Positions 8,089 to 15,803 of a stretch of DNA of 43,963 bases are shown one piece after another. This DNA comes from DASVEE01 sp036399695 (GTDB lineage Bacteria; Acidobacteriota; Thermoanaerobaculia; Gp7-AA8). Both the position numbers and the translations under genes were made by a program. Numbering within the stretch: the first letter of the stretch is position 1; the number at the start of each line of letters is the position of its first letter. The notes below the pieces were generated by a model. The model had not been told where the DNA came from and made no database searches. It was given only the letters and a program-made list of their open reading frames with translations. Location of the stretch: contig DASWMP010000233.1 of NCBI GenBank assembly GCA_036399695.1, positions 1 through 43,963 on the forward strand, given 5' to 3'.

Positions 8089-9786
8089 TTACAAGCAGGT
8101 CGACGGCTTGGTGAACGACTCCGTGATCACCGGTGCCGAGCAGAAGATCCCGAAGTAGCAGGTCACGCGGCCATCAGCTCCCTGGCCGATGCCGAACTGC
8201 GAGAAGGCGTTCCAGACGACGCAGTCCTGCGCCGCCGTCGGCACCGCCGCCAGGATACCGTCGCGCATGTCCTCATACGAGGGCTGCGCCGGCGTGTAGT
8301 TCATTCCGTCGATCACGTAATCGAAGAGCTGGTCCTGCGTGTAGCCGGCCGCTTCCCACAGCGCGAGCAGACGCCACATCGTCGCGGCGTAGATCTCGCC
8401 GTCGGCGTGCACGCTCGAGCCGGCCACGTCGCTGTAGGTGTTCGGATAACCGGTGTACGGGAAGCGGCGGATGCCGCCCGCCGCGTTGTACGAGTACTCG
8501 CCCATCACGTCATTGCGATTGATGTAGAGCGCGAGCGTGTCGCCCATCCCTTCGCCGATCGCGCCCGCCAGCGGGCCGCTCATCGTGCCGATCATCCGCC
8601 ATGTCAGGCCATGCCCGTACTCGTGCCAGACGATGTCCGAATCGAAATCGCCGTCGCGGTTGGGGGTCGACCGGTTCCAGAGATACATCTGCATGCGCGG
8701 CTTGCTGCCGTCCGCCGGCGTGGCGAAGTTCGCGTTGTTCGTGCCGCCGCCGTCCTGCGCTTCGGCCAGCACCGCGTCGTTCCCGGCCCCACCCTTGCCG
8801 AAGTTGTTCGTCTGGAAGTTGCCGGCCGCCTCGTTGAAGCCGTGCCGGTACAGTTTGTCGTGGATCACGTTGTTCAGATAGAAGAGGTTCGCCACCGCCG
8901 CCATCTGGTTGACGGCGAGCGTCGGCGCCTGCGCCAGGTCCGCCGTGTACTCGAAGTTCTTCGTCGCCGAGACCGGACGCCCGCCGCTGTCGGCCGCGTT
9001 GTTGTTGTCGCGGTCGAGGTACGCGTCGACGTTGTTGCCGATCGTCGTGTTGTTCGTCACCCAGCCGGACGGCGACTGCGCGTTCCCAGCGCCCGGCCCG
9101 TTCACCACCACCTGAGGCGTCAGCCCCGGATACTTCGGGAAGATCTTGTACGTGTCGGACGCCGTGCGCAGCTCCGTGTAGACGACGTTGCCGTCGCCGT
9201 CGATGACGGTGTGCCACAGGTTGTTCGACGCCGCCTCCCACGTCTCGACCAGATACCCCTCGGTCAGAGACCCGTCGGCGAGCGGTACGGCCATCCGCGT
9301 CGCCGCCGGCGTCCGGAACCAGAACGGGCTCGACGCCGTCAGCGCACGCGCCGGCTGGTGGAAGCCGATGGCGCGGCCGATCGCTTCGTCGCTGCTGATC
9401 CGCGCCGCCGTCACCGGACCCGGCTCGACCAGGTTCTCGATCACGCTGCGCAGCCGCCCGCGGTCATCGATCGACGCCTTCACGTACGTGCCGTATACCG
9501 GCAGGCCCGCCACCCGCTGCTCGAAGCGGAGATGCGTCACCGCGCCCCGCGCGATCTCGCCGACGACTGCCAGGGACTGCGCGGCCGGCCCGCGCCCCTT
9601 CTCCGACAGGAAGCTCCGTACCGCATCCGCCCGCGAGCCGCGCGACGGCGGCGTGAGCGGCGCGTTTCCATCCGCACGATGGATGCGCGCACCTTTGGCG
9701 CTGAGATCGATGGTCGGTTTGCCGCCGGCGAACAGAGAGGGAGAGACGACCACCAGAGACGCAAGGCACCATGACAGCAGTTTCAT
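8089..9786 (-). CDS. Secreted M36-family (fungalysin) metalloprotease
   Basis: A 565-residue zinc endopeptidase. Residues 1-20 are a signal peptide; about 35-230 form the FTP/PepSY-type propeptide that keeps the enzyme inactive. The catalytic domain runs from about 240 to 545 with HEYGH at 388-392 (zinc His388 and His392, catalytic Glu389) and the third ligand Glu412 in GEGMGD. The C-terminus stops shortly after the catalytic domain and carries four Cys (522, 543, 549, 564), so there is no extra targeting domain. A good ribosome site (AGGAGG) sits 5-6 nt before the ATG. It is transcribed alone or reads into the polysaccharide operon. It probably digests proteins outside the cell. Confidence 0.95.
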   Translation of the reverse strand: MKLLSWCLASLVVVSPSLFAGGKPTIDLSAKGARIHRADGNAPLTPPSRGSRADAVRSFLSEKGRGPAAQSLAVVGEIARGAVTHLRFEQRVAGLPVYGTYVKASIDDRGRLRSVIENLVEPGPVTAARISSDEAIGRAIGFHQPARALTASSPFWFRTPAATRMAVPLADGSLTEGYLVETWEAASNNLWHTVIDGDGNVVYTELRTASDTYKIFPKYPGLTPQVVVNGPGAGNAQSPSGWVTNNTTIGNNVDAYLDRDNNNAADSGGRPVSATKNFEYTADLAQAPTLAVNQMAAVANLFYLNNVIHDKLYRHGFNEAAGNFQTNNFGKGGAGNDAVLAEAQDGGGTNNANFATPADGSKPRMQMYLWNRSTPNRDGDFDSDIVWHEYGHGLTWRMIGTMSGPLAGAIGEGMGDTLALYINRNDVMGEYSYNAAGGIRRFPYTGYPNTYSDVAGSSVHADGEIYAATMWRLLALWEAAGYTQDQLFDYVIDGMNYTPAQPSYEDMRDGILAAVPTAAQDCVVWNAFSQFGIGQGADGRVTCYFGIFCSAPVITESFTKPSTCL

Positions 9787-9926
9787 TCAGCCTCCTATCA
9801 GTTCCATGCGCAGCCACTCGCGCGGCCACGGCTACGTGTTGTGAGAGGCGGAGATATTAATTCCACACGGCAGGATTCCGGAAGGTAATCCGCGCCAGGC
9901 TCAACATCTCCTCGGGATTCTGTCTT

Positions 9927-10037
9927 GTAGGACAGACACTCTTGTCTGTCCGGTGTACCCGGAAGGCGGACAGACAGGAGTGTCTGTCCTACATGAAGAT
10001 CGTCCCATCGGTCCCATCTGTCCCATGGGTCCCATCG
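9927..10037. repeat. Dispersed inverted repeat copy 2 plus GTCCCAT tandem units
   Basis: Arms at 9927-9951 and 9968-9992 are 25-bp inverted copies of the GGACAGACA-type repeat with a 16-nt loop. Next to it, 10003-10037 holds four degenerate 8-10-bp units with the core GTCCCAT, a second dispersed motif that recurs at 38250-38284 and 41814-41820. The whole non-coding stretch 9787-10044 separates the protease and HAD genes, both on the minus strand. Apart from these repeats I see nothing else in it. Confidence 0.85.
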
Positions 10038-10044
10038 TTCTCCG

Positions 10045-10692
10045 TCACCCCAACCGAAACTCCCCCATCCCCTCCAGCACCACATCGGCCGCCGAAAGAT
10101 CCTGCCGCTGCAGCGCGCGCGGATTTCGCACGGCGATCGTGTACGCCCCCGCCGCCTTCGCCGCCACGACCCCTACGTGCGAGTCCTCGAAGACGATGCA
10201 CTCCTCCGCCGTCACGCCCAGCCTGCGCATCGTCAGCAGATACGCCTCCGGATCGGGCTTCCCGTTGACGACCTCGCTGCCGTCCACGATCAGGGCAAAG
10301 TAGTCCCGCAGCCCGAGGCGGCGCAGGATCGCGTCGATGGCATCGCCGACCGCGGACGACGTCACCGCCAGCGTCAGCCCGCGCGCATGCAGCTCGCGCA
10401 CGACGCGCTCCACGCCCGGCATGAGCTCCAGGTGCGAGTTGCGGCAGGCTTCGTCGAAGTGGCGCTGCCGGATCGCGAACAGCTCCTCTTCCGGCGCCGT
10501 CCAGCGGAAGAAGGCGCGCATGTCGCGGATGTCGTCGATGATGCGCCGCCCGGAGCCGGTGCGGAAGCTCTCGGGCATCCGCTCGTAGTCGTCGCCGAGC
10601 TCGCGGGCCAGCGCCGAATGCGCGGCCGTGTGTTGCGGCTCCAGGTCGATGATGGTCTCGTCGAAGTCGAAAATGGCGGCGCGGATCGTCAT
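10045..10692 (-). CDS. HAD-superfamily phosphatase/phosphomutase (beta-PGM-like)
   Basis: A 215-residue HAD subfamily IA hydrolase. Motif I is DFDET (Asp9 nucleophile, Asp11 acid/base), motif II is TSS at about 110, motif III is the Lys in GKPDPEAY and motif IV is FEDS. The helical cap lies between residues 15 and 85, the type found in beta-phosphoglucomutases and phosphoglycolate or sugar phosphatases. The DFDET variant (Glu rather than Gly after the second Asp) fits a phosphatase at least as well as a mutase. It starts only 14 bp from the oppositely oriented small membrane gene, so their promoters would have to overlap or lie inside each other. Confidence 0.88.
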   Translation of the reverse strand: MTIRAAIFDFDETIIDLEPQHTAAHSALARELGDDYERMPESFRTGSGRRIIDDIRDMRAFFRWTAPEEELFAIRQRHFDEACRNSHLELMPGVERVVRELHARGLTLAVTSSAVGDAIDAILRRLGLRDYFALIVDGSEVVNGKPDPEAYLLTMRRLGVTAEECIVFEDSHVGVVAAKAAGAYTIAVRNPRALQRQDLSAADVVLEGMGEFRLG

Positions 10693-10706
10693 GGTAGTGT
10701 GCGCCC

Positions 10707-10925
10707 GTGGACGCGGAGTTTCAGAAGGCGCTGCTGGTCGTCTTCGCGGTCGGCGGCTTCGTCGCCGTCGCCGGCGCGACGCTGCTCCTCTTCGCGTTCC
10801 GTGCCCATGCCAGCGAAGAGAAGCGCAAGGTGCCGATGGCCATCGTGCTCACCGCCGGGCTGCTGGCGTTCGTCTTCCTCGCCTGCTTCCTGTTTCTGAT
10901 GCTGGCGATGCGCGAAGCTCAGTGA
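10707..10925 (+). CDS. Small two-TM membrane protein
   Basis: A 72-residue protein starting at GTG 10707, with two hydrophobic helices (about 8-30 and 43-67) joined by a short charged loop (HASEEKRK). No family is recognised. The gene overlaps the 3' end of the convergent CoA-transferase gene by 77 bp, which makes it less certain; the clean membrane pattern and hydrophilic loop favour a real gene. There is no strong ribosome site before the GTG. Confidence 0.5.
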   Translation: MDAEFQKALLVVFAVGGFVAVAGATLLLFAFRAHASEEKRKVPMAIVLTAGLLAFVFLACFLFLMLAMREAQ

Positions 10926-12033
10926 CGATGGCCTCGGTGTGCTCGCCGAGCGACGGCGGCGGACGGCGGATCAGGAAACGCGCACCGTCCACGCGCACCG
11001 GATTCAGGACCGTTTCGTAGCTGCCGAGGAGCGGGTGCTCGACGTTCGCGAGGAGCACGCGTCCCGGTTCGCCGCGCAGCGCCTCGAGGACGCCCTGCAC
11101 CAGCGACACCGGGACGCCTTCGGCGCGTAACCGCGTCACCCACTCATGCGCTGTCTTCGTCCGGAACAGCGCATCGAGCAGGGGCACCAGCGTTCCACGC
11201 TGTTCCACGCGGGAGGTGTTCGTCGGAAAGCGCGCCGCGAGCTCCGGCCGTTCCAGCACCCGGCAGAGCGCGACGAAGTGCCGGTCCGTGCCCACGCCGA
11301 TGGCGAACGCCCGGTCGCTGGCGTGAAAGAGTTGATACGGGACGATCGACGCGTGGGCATTGCCGAGGCGCGACGCTTCCACCCCTGTGGCCAGCGCCGC
11401 CTGGGCTACGTTGACGAGCGAGGCCAGCGTCGACCCGAACAGCGACACCTCCACACGCGCTCCGCGGCCGTCCCGCTCCCGCGCGTACAACGCGCTGCCG
11501 ATCGCGCCGAAGGCGTGGTGGGCCGTGAGCACGTCGGCCAGCGCCACGCCGACCTTCACCGGCTCGCCGGCAGCGTCGCCGGTGATGGCCATCAGTCCCG
11601 AGCCGGCCTGCGCCAGGAGGTCGTAGCCCGGCGTCCCGGCGTCTGCTGTGTCGCCGTCGAACCCGGAGATCGAGCAGTGGATGGCCCGCCGGTTGAGCCG
11701 CCGCACGTCGCCGAGCAGCTCCTGTCGCTGCGCCGGGAGGAAGTTGTCGACGACGACGTCCGCCCGGCGGATGAGGGCGCGGGCGAGCTTCCGTCCTGCG
11801 TCGCTTTTGAGGTCTAGCGCCAGCGACTCCTTGTTCCGGTTGACCGCGAGAAAGTAGGTGCTGATGCCGTCGAGGAAAGGCGGCCCCCAGCGGCGCGTCT
11901 CATCGCCGCCGCGCGGATCCTCGACCTTGATGACGCGGGCGCCGTGATCGCCGAGCATCTGCGTGCAGAGGGGCCCGGCCAGAACGCGGGTGAAATCGGC
12001 GACGAGGAGCCCTTCGAGCGGCAGCCGCGGCAT
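10849..12033 (-). CDS. Class III CoA-transferase (CaiB/BaiF family)
   Basis: A 394-residue enzyme of the formyl-CoA transferase family, which moves CoA between carboxylic acids through aspartyl-CoA intermediates. Conserved landmarks are VADFTRVLAGP (11-21), DFRHTP-region equivalents, VVVDNFLP (93-100) and the catalytic Asp138 in PGYDLLAQAG. Length fits the family. The last ~30 residues are basic and disordered and overlap a small gene on the other strand. It starts 7 nt after the stop of the zinc-ribbon gene, so the two are probably co-transcribed. The acid substrate cannot be predicted. Confidence 0.93.
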   Translation of the reverse strand: MPRLPLEGLLVADFTRVLAGPLCTQMLGDHGARVIKVEDPRGGDETRRWGPPFLDGISTYFLAVNRNKESLALDLKSDAGRKLARALIRRADVVVDNFLPAQRQELLGDVRRLNRRAIHCSISGFDGDTADAGTPGYDLLAQAGSGLMAITGDAAGEPVKVGVALADVLTAHHAFGAIGSALYARERDGRGARVEVSLFGSTLASLVNVAQAALATGVEASRLGNAHASIVPYQLFHASDRAFAIGVGTDRHFVALCRVLERPELAARFPTNTSRVEQRGTLVPLLDALFRTKTAHEWVTRLRAEGVPVSLVQGVLEALRGEPGRVLLANVEHPLLGSYETVLNPVRVDGARFLIRRPPPSLGEHTEAIVTELRASPASETGSRRGRRTPAARR

Positions 12034-12040
12034 CAGAACA

Positions 12041-12370
12041 CTAGCGATACGAAGCGCGGAGCTGGTCGAGCTCGGCTAAGGTGCGGCGGAGGATACCGAC
12101 CACCTTGTGAATCTCCGTCCCGTAGAGACGGAGCTCGGCATCGCAGTCGGTCATGGCGTAGTAGGCTTCGTCCTTCTCGAGACGGTCGCGCTCGAAGCGG
12201 AGGCGCTCGGACAGCTCCTCGATCTCGGAGAGGAGGATGAAGTTGATGTCCTTCTCCCCGAGGTAGCGCTTGCACTGCGGGCAGTAGACGGAGCGGTCGG
12301 TCGCCGACTCGACCAGCTCGACGATGAACTGCCGCTCGCACTGCGGGCATTCGTAAACTTCAGGCAGCAT
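12041..12370 (-). CDS. Small zinc-ribbon coiled-coil protein
   Basis: A 109-residue protein. Two CPQC knuckles at residues 8-11 and 30-33 form a probable four-Cys zinc ribbon, followed by a charged, likely coiled-coil helix (about 47-75, IEELSERLRFERDRLEKDE) and a second helix to the end. This resembles small nucleic-acid or protein-binding zinc ribbons of unknown role. It precedes the CoA-transferase gene by 7 nt. Confidence 0.7.
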   Translation of the reverse strand: MLPEVYECPQCERQFIVELVESATDRSVYCPQCKRYLGEKDINFILLSEIEELSERLRFERDRLEKDEAYYAMTDCDAELRLYGTEIHKVVGILRRTLAELDQLRASYR

Positions 12371-12441
12371 GGCAATCCGAAACCCAAGTCCGATGAAGAT
12401 TGTGCCACGCCCCGCAAGTCACCGCCTTTGGAATGCACACC

Positions 12442-12471
12442 TTGACGATGAGGTTAGCCGCCATGTAGCAT
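12442..12471 (+). promoter_or_regulatory. Probable promoter for tRNA-Gln
   Basis: A -35-like TTGACG (12442-12447) and a -10-like TAGCAT (12466-12471) are separated by 18 nt and place the start about 12-14 nt before the mature tRNA end at 12491. Matches to the sigma-70 consensus are good for this GC content. Confidence 0.5.
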
Positions 12472-12490
12472 CCGCGCCCGCGATCGATAC

Positions 12491-12564
12491 TGGGAGATCG
12501 TTCAATGGTAGGACAAGCGGCTCTGAACCGCTGAATCGGGGTTCGACTCCCTGTCTCCCAGCCA
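12491..12564 (+). tRNA. tRNA-Gln (anticodon CTG)
   Basis: All four arms fold. The acceptor TGGGAGA (12491-12497) pairs perfectly with TCTCCCA (12554-12560); the anticodon stem AGCGG/CCGCT holds loop CTCTGAA with anticodon CTG, which reads the Gln codon CAG; and the T arm contains GGTTCGACTCC. The discriminator G and an encoded CCA end (12562-12564) follow. It stands alone, with a promoter upstream and a terminator about 30 nt downstream. Confidence 0.97.
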
Positions 12565-12593
12565 CCGGCGCCCCGCCGGTGCGTAGATTGGCA

Positions 12594-12613
12594 AAGCCTC
12601 TCCGGAGGCTTTT
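12594..12613 (+). terminator. Intrinsic terminator after tRNA-Gln
   Basis: The hairpin AAGCCTC-TCCG-GAGGCTT is followed by TT, giving a 7-bp stem with a short T-run, 29 nt after the tRNA CCA end. Confidence 0.75.
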
Positions 12614-12993
12614 CGTGTTTCAGGGGGAACTTGCCGGATTTGCACTTGCGGATGCGGCATCGGACTCGCGGATCTGCGCAAACAGCAACGCCTCGCCCAC
12701 CGTTGTGGCCTTTCTCCTCAAATCCAGGCCGAACGATGTCGATCACTGCCGGGCTCGCGGTGTGTACCGGTTTGCGCTGCATGAGGAGGCTGACGAGTGG
12801 ATGATCAGGGCGATCGCGGCTACTCACGCGCACCGGAGCTCGAAGACCTCCTCACGCTCTGCAAGCGCTGAATGCCGGCCGACGCAACCACGTGGGCCGC
12901 AGCTCGACGCTGCGGCTGTGGGAAAGCGGCAACTGATGAAGCGTCGCTGCCGCACTCCAGACTACGCGGCGAACACTCTCCGTCGCGGCCCCC
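12614..12993. other. Non-coding stretch with gene remnant and decayed repeat
   Basis: No intact gene is supported here. It contains a short translatable remnant at 12797-12871 with its own ribosome site, then 12918-12965, which resembles a decayed copy of the AAAGCGGCA...GCCGCAGTCCA inverted repeat seen at 25481-25633. The longer open frames crossing it read through the tRNA or have shadow-like composition. Confidence 0.5.
12797..12871 (+). pseudogene. Truncated 5' remnant, possibly of a nucleotidyltransferase-like gene
   Basis: A GTG at 12797 with an ideal AGGAGG (12784-12789) seven nt upstream opens a 24-codon frame ending in TGA at 12869. The peptide contains YSRAPELEDLLTLCKR. From memory this matches the start of small nucleotidyltransferase-fold proteins (PELEDLxxLCxxLN...). 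After one shift of frame, ALNAG continues the pattern for a few residues and then loses it at a decayed repeat. I read it as a gene broken by repeat insertion or deletion. Family assignment is tentative. Confidence 0.35.
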
Positions 12994-13626
12994 TCACCGC
13001 GGCCGGCGGACGGCTCTGAGTTTCCCGCTCTTGCCACCGCCGCAGAAGAACTGGTCTTCGCCGTCGGACTCGAGGCCGGAGACGCCTACGCCTGCCGGCA
13101 TGTCCAGGCTGTTGAGGACCTCGCCGGTGCGAGCGTCGATGTGACGGAGGTCGCTTTCGTCGCCTTCCCAGGTGCCGTGCCAGAGCTGTCCGTCGACCCA
13201 GGTGACGCCGGTGACGAAGCGGTTGGATTCGATGGTGCGGAGGATGGCGCCGGTTTCGGGGTCGATTTGGTGGATCTTGCGGTCCCGGTACTCGCCGACC
13301 CAGAGCGTTCCTTCAGCCCAGGCCAGGCCGGAGTCGCCGCCACGGCCGGGGGCGGGGATGGTGGCCAGGACGCGGCCGGTGGTGGGGTCGATCTTCTGGA
13401 TGCGATCCTCGGCGAGCTGATAGAGGTGCTGGCCGTCAAAGGCGGTCCCGGCGTGCGCGGCGACGTCGAGGGAGCGCAGGGTCGTTCCGCTGGCGGGATC
13501 GAGGGCGTTCAGCTTGTCGCCGGTGGCGAACCAGATTTGCTGGCCGTCATAGGTGACCCCATGCACGCCATCGACGCCGGGGAAGGGTCCGTATTCACGC
13601 ACGATTTCGGCTGCTGATCTCTTCAT
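12994..13626 (-). CDS. Beta-propeller protein, virginiamycin B lyase/glutamine cyclotransferase-like
   Basis: A 210-residue protein made of repeated blades of about 40 residues (GVTYDGQQIWFATGDKLNALD, GTAFDGQHLYQLAEDRIQKID, GLAWAEGTLWVGEYRDRKIHQID, GVTWVDGQLWHGTW), each ending in an Asp-Pro-x-Thr-Gly turn. This is the YncE/Vgb/glutamine-cyclotransferase pattern. It has no signal peptide. With only four to five blades it is shorter than a typical propeller, so it may be partial or dimerise. It lies 9 nt after the stop of the regulator gene and is probably co-transcribed. The catalytic His/Glu of virginiamycin B lyase cannot be confirmed. Confidence 0.75.
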   Translation of the reverse strand: MKRSAAEIVREYGPFPGVDGVHGVTYDGQQIWFATGDKLNALDPASGTTLRSLDVAAHAGTAFDGQHLYQLAEDRIQKIDPTTGRVLATIPAPGRGGDSGLAWAEGTLWVGEYRDRKIHQIDPETGAILRTIESNRFVTGVTWVDGQLWHGTWEGDESDLRHIDARTGEVLNSLDMPAGVGVSGLESDGEDQFFCGGGKSGKLRAVRRPR

Positions 13627-13635
13627 GCGGTCATC

Positions 13636-14856
13636 TTAGTCACCAGGTAGCGGAGCGGGGAGTAACAAGGTCGTCGTGAATCCAAGGACGGGCGGGGTGA
13701 TCCAGCGGCGGGCGCGCCCGTGGCCGACCGACTGCACCTTACCTGCTGCCGCGAGGGCGTCGAGCGCGCGCTGGACGGTGCGCTGACTGGTGCCGAGGGC
13801 GAGCGCCAGCCCCGAGCTCGACCACGATTCACCGTCGGCAAGGAAGGCGAGCACTGACGCATGTTCCTCTTCGACGGGACGCGCCAGGACGAAGACCTCG
13901 CGTGCGACGCGCGGCTTCAGCGCAAAGCCGCGTTTCGTTGCGCTCACGTCGGCGAGCTTCCGCAGCACCGCGCGAAGCCGTCCCACTTCGACGCGCAATC
14001 GCGCGCGATGCGATTCGTCGGCATGCTTCGCTCCGAAGGCGCGCGCCACGAGCGTATCCCGCGACACGTCGCCTGGCCATGCTTCCGCCAGCGCACGCGC
14101 GAGTGCGAACAACACGGGGCGCGTTGCCAGCGAGGCCACGGTGCCGGCGTCGCGCACGAGATGACGCCACGCGTCCACGACGAACGCCTCTGACTCCAGC
14201 AACGCTTCGACTTGAGCCAGACGAAGCAGTCGCTCCTCGCCATTCGCGATCAGGCGCGCGGCGGGCAGATTCAGAATGCGGATCGCGCTCTCGACTTCCG
14301 CCGCCAGCGCGGGGATGCGTGCCTGCTGCGCCGCTCGTTCCGCACGTGCAAGCGCAGCGCGCGCATCCTTGGTACGCAGCCGGCGCATGGCGATGCCCGC
14401 GACCACCAGCTCGTGGGCGGTCCTCGAGGCCGGAGGAAACGGCGCGGGATCGAGGTCGGCGAGCGTTCGTTCGGCTTCGTCGAGCCGCCCGAGGAGGAGC
14501 AGACGCCGGACCTGCAGGTGTCGTGCGTGCGCAACGTTCAAGACGTCGCCATGTTCTTCGAGCGTAGCGCGGGCGGCGTCGAGTGCCTTCTCGGGCCATC
14601 CGAGGTCGCGCGAGACCAGCGCGATCTCGGCCTCGGCGACGACGCAGCGCGCGCGGGCCACCGCTTCCTTCGGGCCGAAGGAGCGGACGGCACGGCGCAG
14701 GAGCTCCTTCGCGCGAACGAGATCGCCGAGTTGTGCCATCGCCATCCCGCGCAGCGCGAGCGCGGGGGCGTCGTCGCGCAGCGCGACCCGATTCAGCGCG
14801 CCGAGGGGATCGCCGGACGCGAGCGCACGTGCGGCGGCAGTGATCAGCGAGTCCAT
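13636..14856 (-). CDS. TPR-like protein with C-terminal winged-helix domains (transcriptional regulator)
   Basis: A 406-residue protein. Residues 1-200 are an alanine/leucine-rich helical repeat solenoid of TPR type (LGDLVRAKELLRRAV, LLLGRLDEAERTLADL). Residues about 255-320 read as an OmpR/SARP-like winged helix (ARLRVEVGRLRAVLRKLADV), and about 335-385 as a second HTH (LALALGTSQRTVQRALDALAAAGKV). The architecture suggests a regulator. It is divergent from the DUF899/DUF2182 pair across 109 bp, the usual arrangement for a local regulator, and is followed 9 nt later by the beta-propeller gene. Confidence 0.7.
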   Translation of the reverse strand: MDSLITAAARALASGDPLGALNRVALRDDAPALALRGMAMAQLGDLVRAKELLRRAVRSFGPKEAVARARCVVAEAEIALVSRDLGWPEKALDAARATLEEHGDVLNVAHARHLQVRRLLLLGRLDEAERTLADLDPAPFPPASRTAHELVVAGIAMRRLRTKDARAALARAERAAQQARIPALAAEVESAIRILNLPAARLIANGEERLLRLAQVEALLESEAFVVDAWRHLVRDAGTVASLATRPVLFALARALAEAWPGDVSRDTLVARAFGAKHADESHRARLRVEVGRLRAVLRKLADVSATKRGFALKPRVAREVFVLARPVEEEHASVLAFLADGESWSSSGLALALGTSQRTVQRALDALAAAGKVQSVGHGRARRWITPPVLGFTTTLLLPAPLPGD

Positions 14857-14885
14857 CGAAATCCCGCCACAGTTGTCACTCCCAT

Positions 14886-14917
14886 CGTGCGACGCACCGG
14901 TGCCAATCTATCGCACG
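14886..14917. promoter_or_regulatory. Inverted repeat in divergent intergenic region (possible operator)
   Basis: CGTGCGA (14886-14892) and TCGCACG (14911-14917) are perfect 7-bp inverted arms with an 18-nt spacer, lying between the divergent regulator (starts 14856) and DUF899 gene (starts 14966). A binding site for the regulator is a guess from position. Confidence 0.3.
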
Positions 14918-14965
14918 TCGCAGCGAGAACGTACGAGCGACGTGGACATCAAGAGGAGAAGAACG

Positions 14966-15775
14966 ATGACGGCACACAGGATCGGAACACGGGAAGAATG
15001 GCTGGGGACGCGGCTCGAACTGCTCGCGGCGGAGAAGGAGCTGACGCGGCGCAGCGACGAGCTGGCGCGGCGACGCCAGGAGCTGCCGTGGGTCCGGGTC
15101 GACAAGGATTACGAATTCGAGACCGATGAAGGGCGCGCGTCGCTGACGGATCTGTTCCGCGGGAACTCGCAGCTCCTCGTCTATCACTTCATGTTCGGCC
15201 CCGACTACAAGGCGGGATGCCCGTCCTGTTCGTCGATCGCCGACGGGTTCAACGGCTTCGCCATCCACCTGGCGAATCACGACGTCACGCTCTCCGCCGT
15301 GTCGCGGGCGCCGCTCCCGATGCTGCAGGCGTACAAGCAGCGGATGGGGTGGAGTTTTCCGTGGGCGTCGTCGCACGGCAGCGATTTCAATCACGACTTC
15401 AACGTCACCTTCACCGAGGAGCAGCAGCGCGCGGGCGGGATCGACTACAACTACCGGCGCGAGCCGGCCGCTGGGTGGGGCGCGCGTCCCGAACGTGGCG
15501 GCGAGCAGCCGGAGTCGGCGTACGCGGTGATGTCCGGAACCGACACGGCCACGTACCACCGCGATCGGCCGGGGCTGAGCGCGTTCGTGCTCGAGGACGG
15601 CGCGATCTACCACACCTACTCCACGTATTCGCGCGGGCTGGACGGACTCTGGGGCATGTACCAGTGGCTGGACCGCGCGCCGCTCGGACGCAACGAGACC
15701 GGGCTGTGGTTCCGCCGTCATGACGAATACGAGAACGCCGGTGCTGCATCGCATTGCTGCGCATCGATGGCGTAG
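14966..15775 (+). CDS. DUF899 family thioredoxin-like protein
   Basis: A 269-residue cytoplasmic protein of the DUF899 family, which belongs to the thioredoxin/AhpC superfamily. After a charged helical N-terminus it shows FHFMFGPDYKAGCPSCS-type sequence with CPSC at 85-88, then the family hallmarks WSFPWASSHGSDFNHDF and the C-terminal WLDRAPLGRNE. A GAGGAG ribosome site precedes the ATG at 14966 by 7 nt; the long upstream frame is shadow of the regulator. The 3' end lies 28 nt before the DUF2182 gene. Biochemical role is unknown; a redox or metal-linked role is suggested by the CxxC. Confidence 0.93.
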   Translation: MTAHRIGTREEWLGTRLELLAAEKELTRRSDELARRRQELPWVRVDKDYEFETDEGRASLTDLFRGNSQLLVYHFMFGPDYKAGCPSCSSIADGFNGFAIHLANHDVTLSAVSRAPLPMLQAYKQRMGWSFPWASSHGSDFNHDFNVTFTEEQQRAGGIDYNYRREPAAGWGARPERGGEQPESAYAVMSGTDTATYHRDRPGLSAFVLEDGAIYHTYSTYSRGLDGLWGMYQWLDRAPLGRNETGLWFRRHDEYENAGAASHCCASMA

Positions 15776-15803
15776 ACGCGCGCGACGGAGGAGGTCACGA
15801 CAG

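Noticed and set aside
7174..9774. An 866-residue plus-strand frame
   Set aside because: Antisense shadow of the M36 protease and the deacetylase-like gene; the minus strand carries HEYGH and a signal peptide.
12360..12833. Minus-strand frame of 157 aa
   Set aside because: It reads through the tRNA-Gln on the opposite strand (GSRTPIQRF-type peptide), a well-known artefact.
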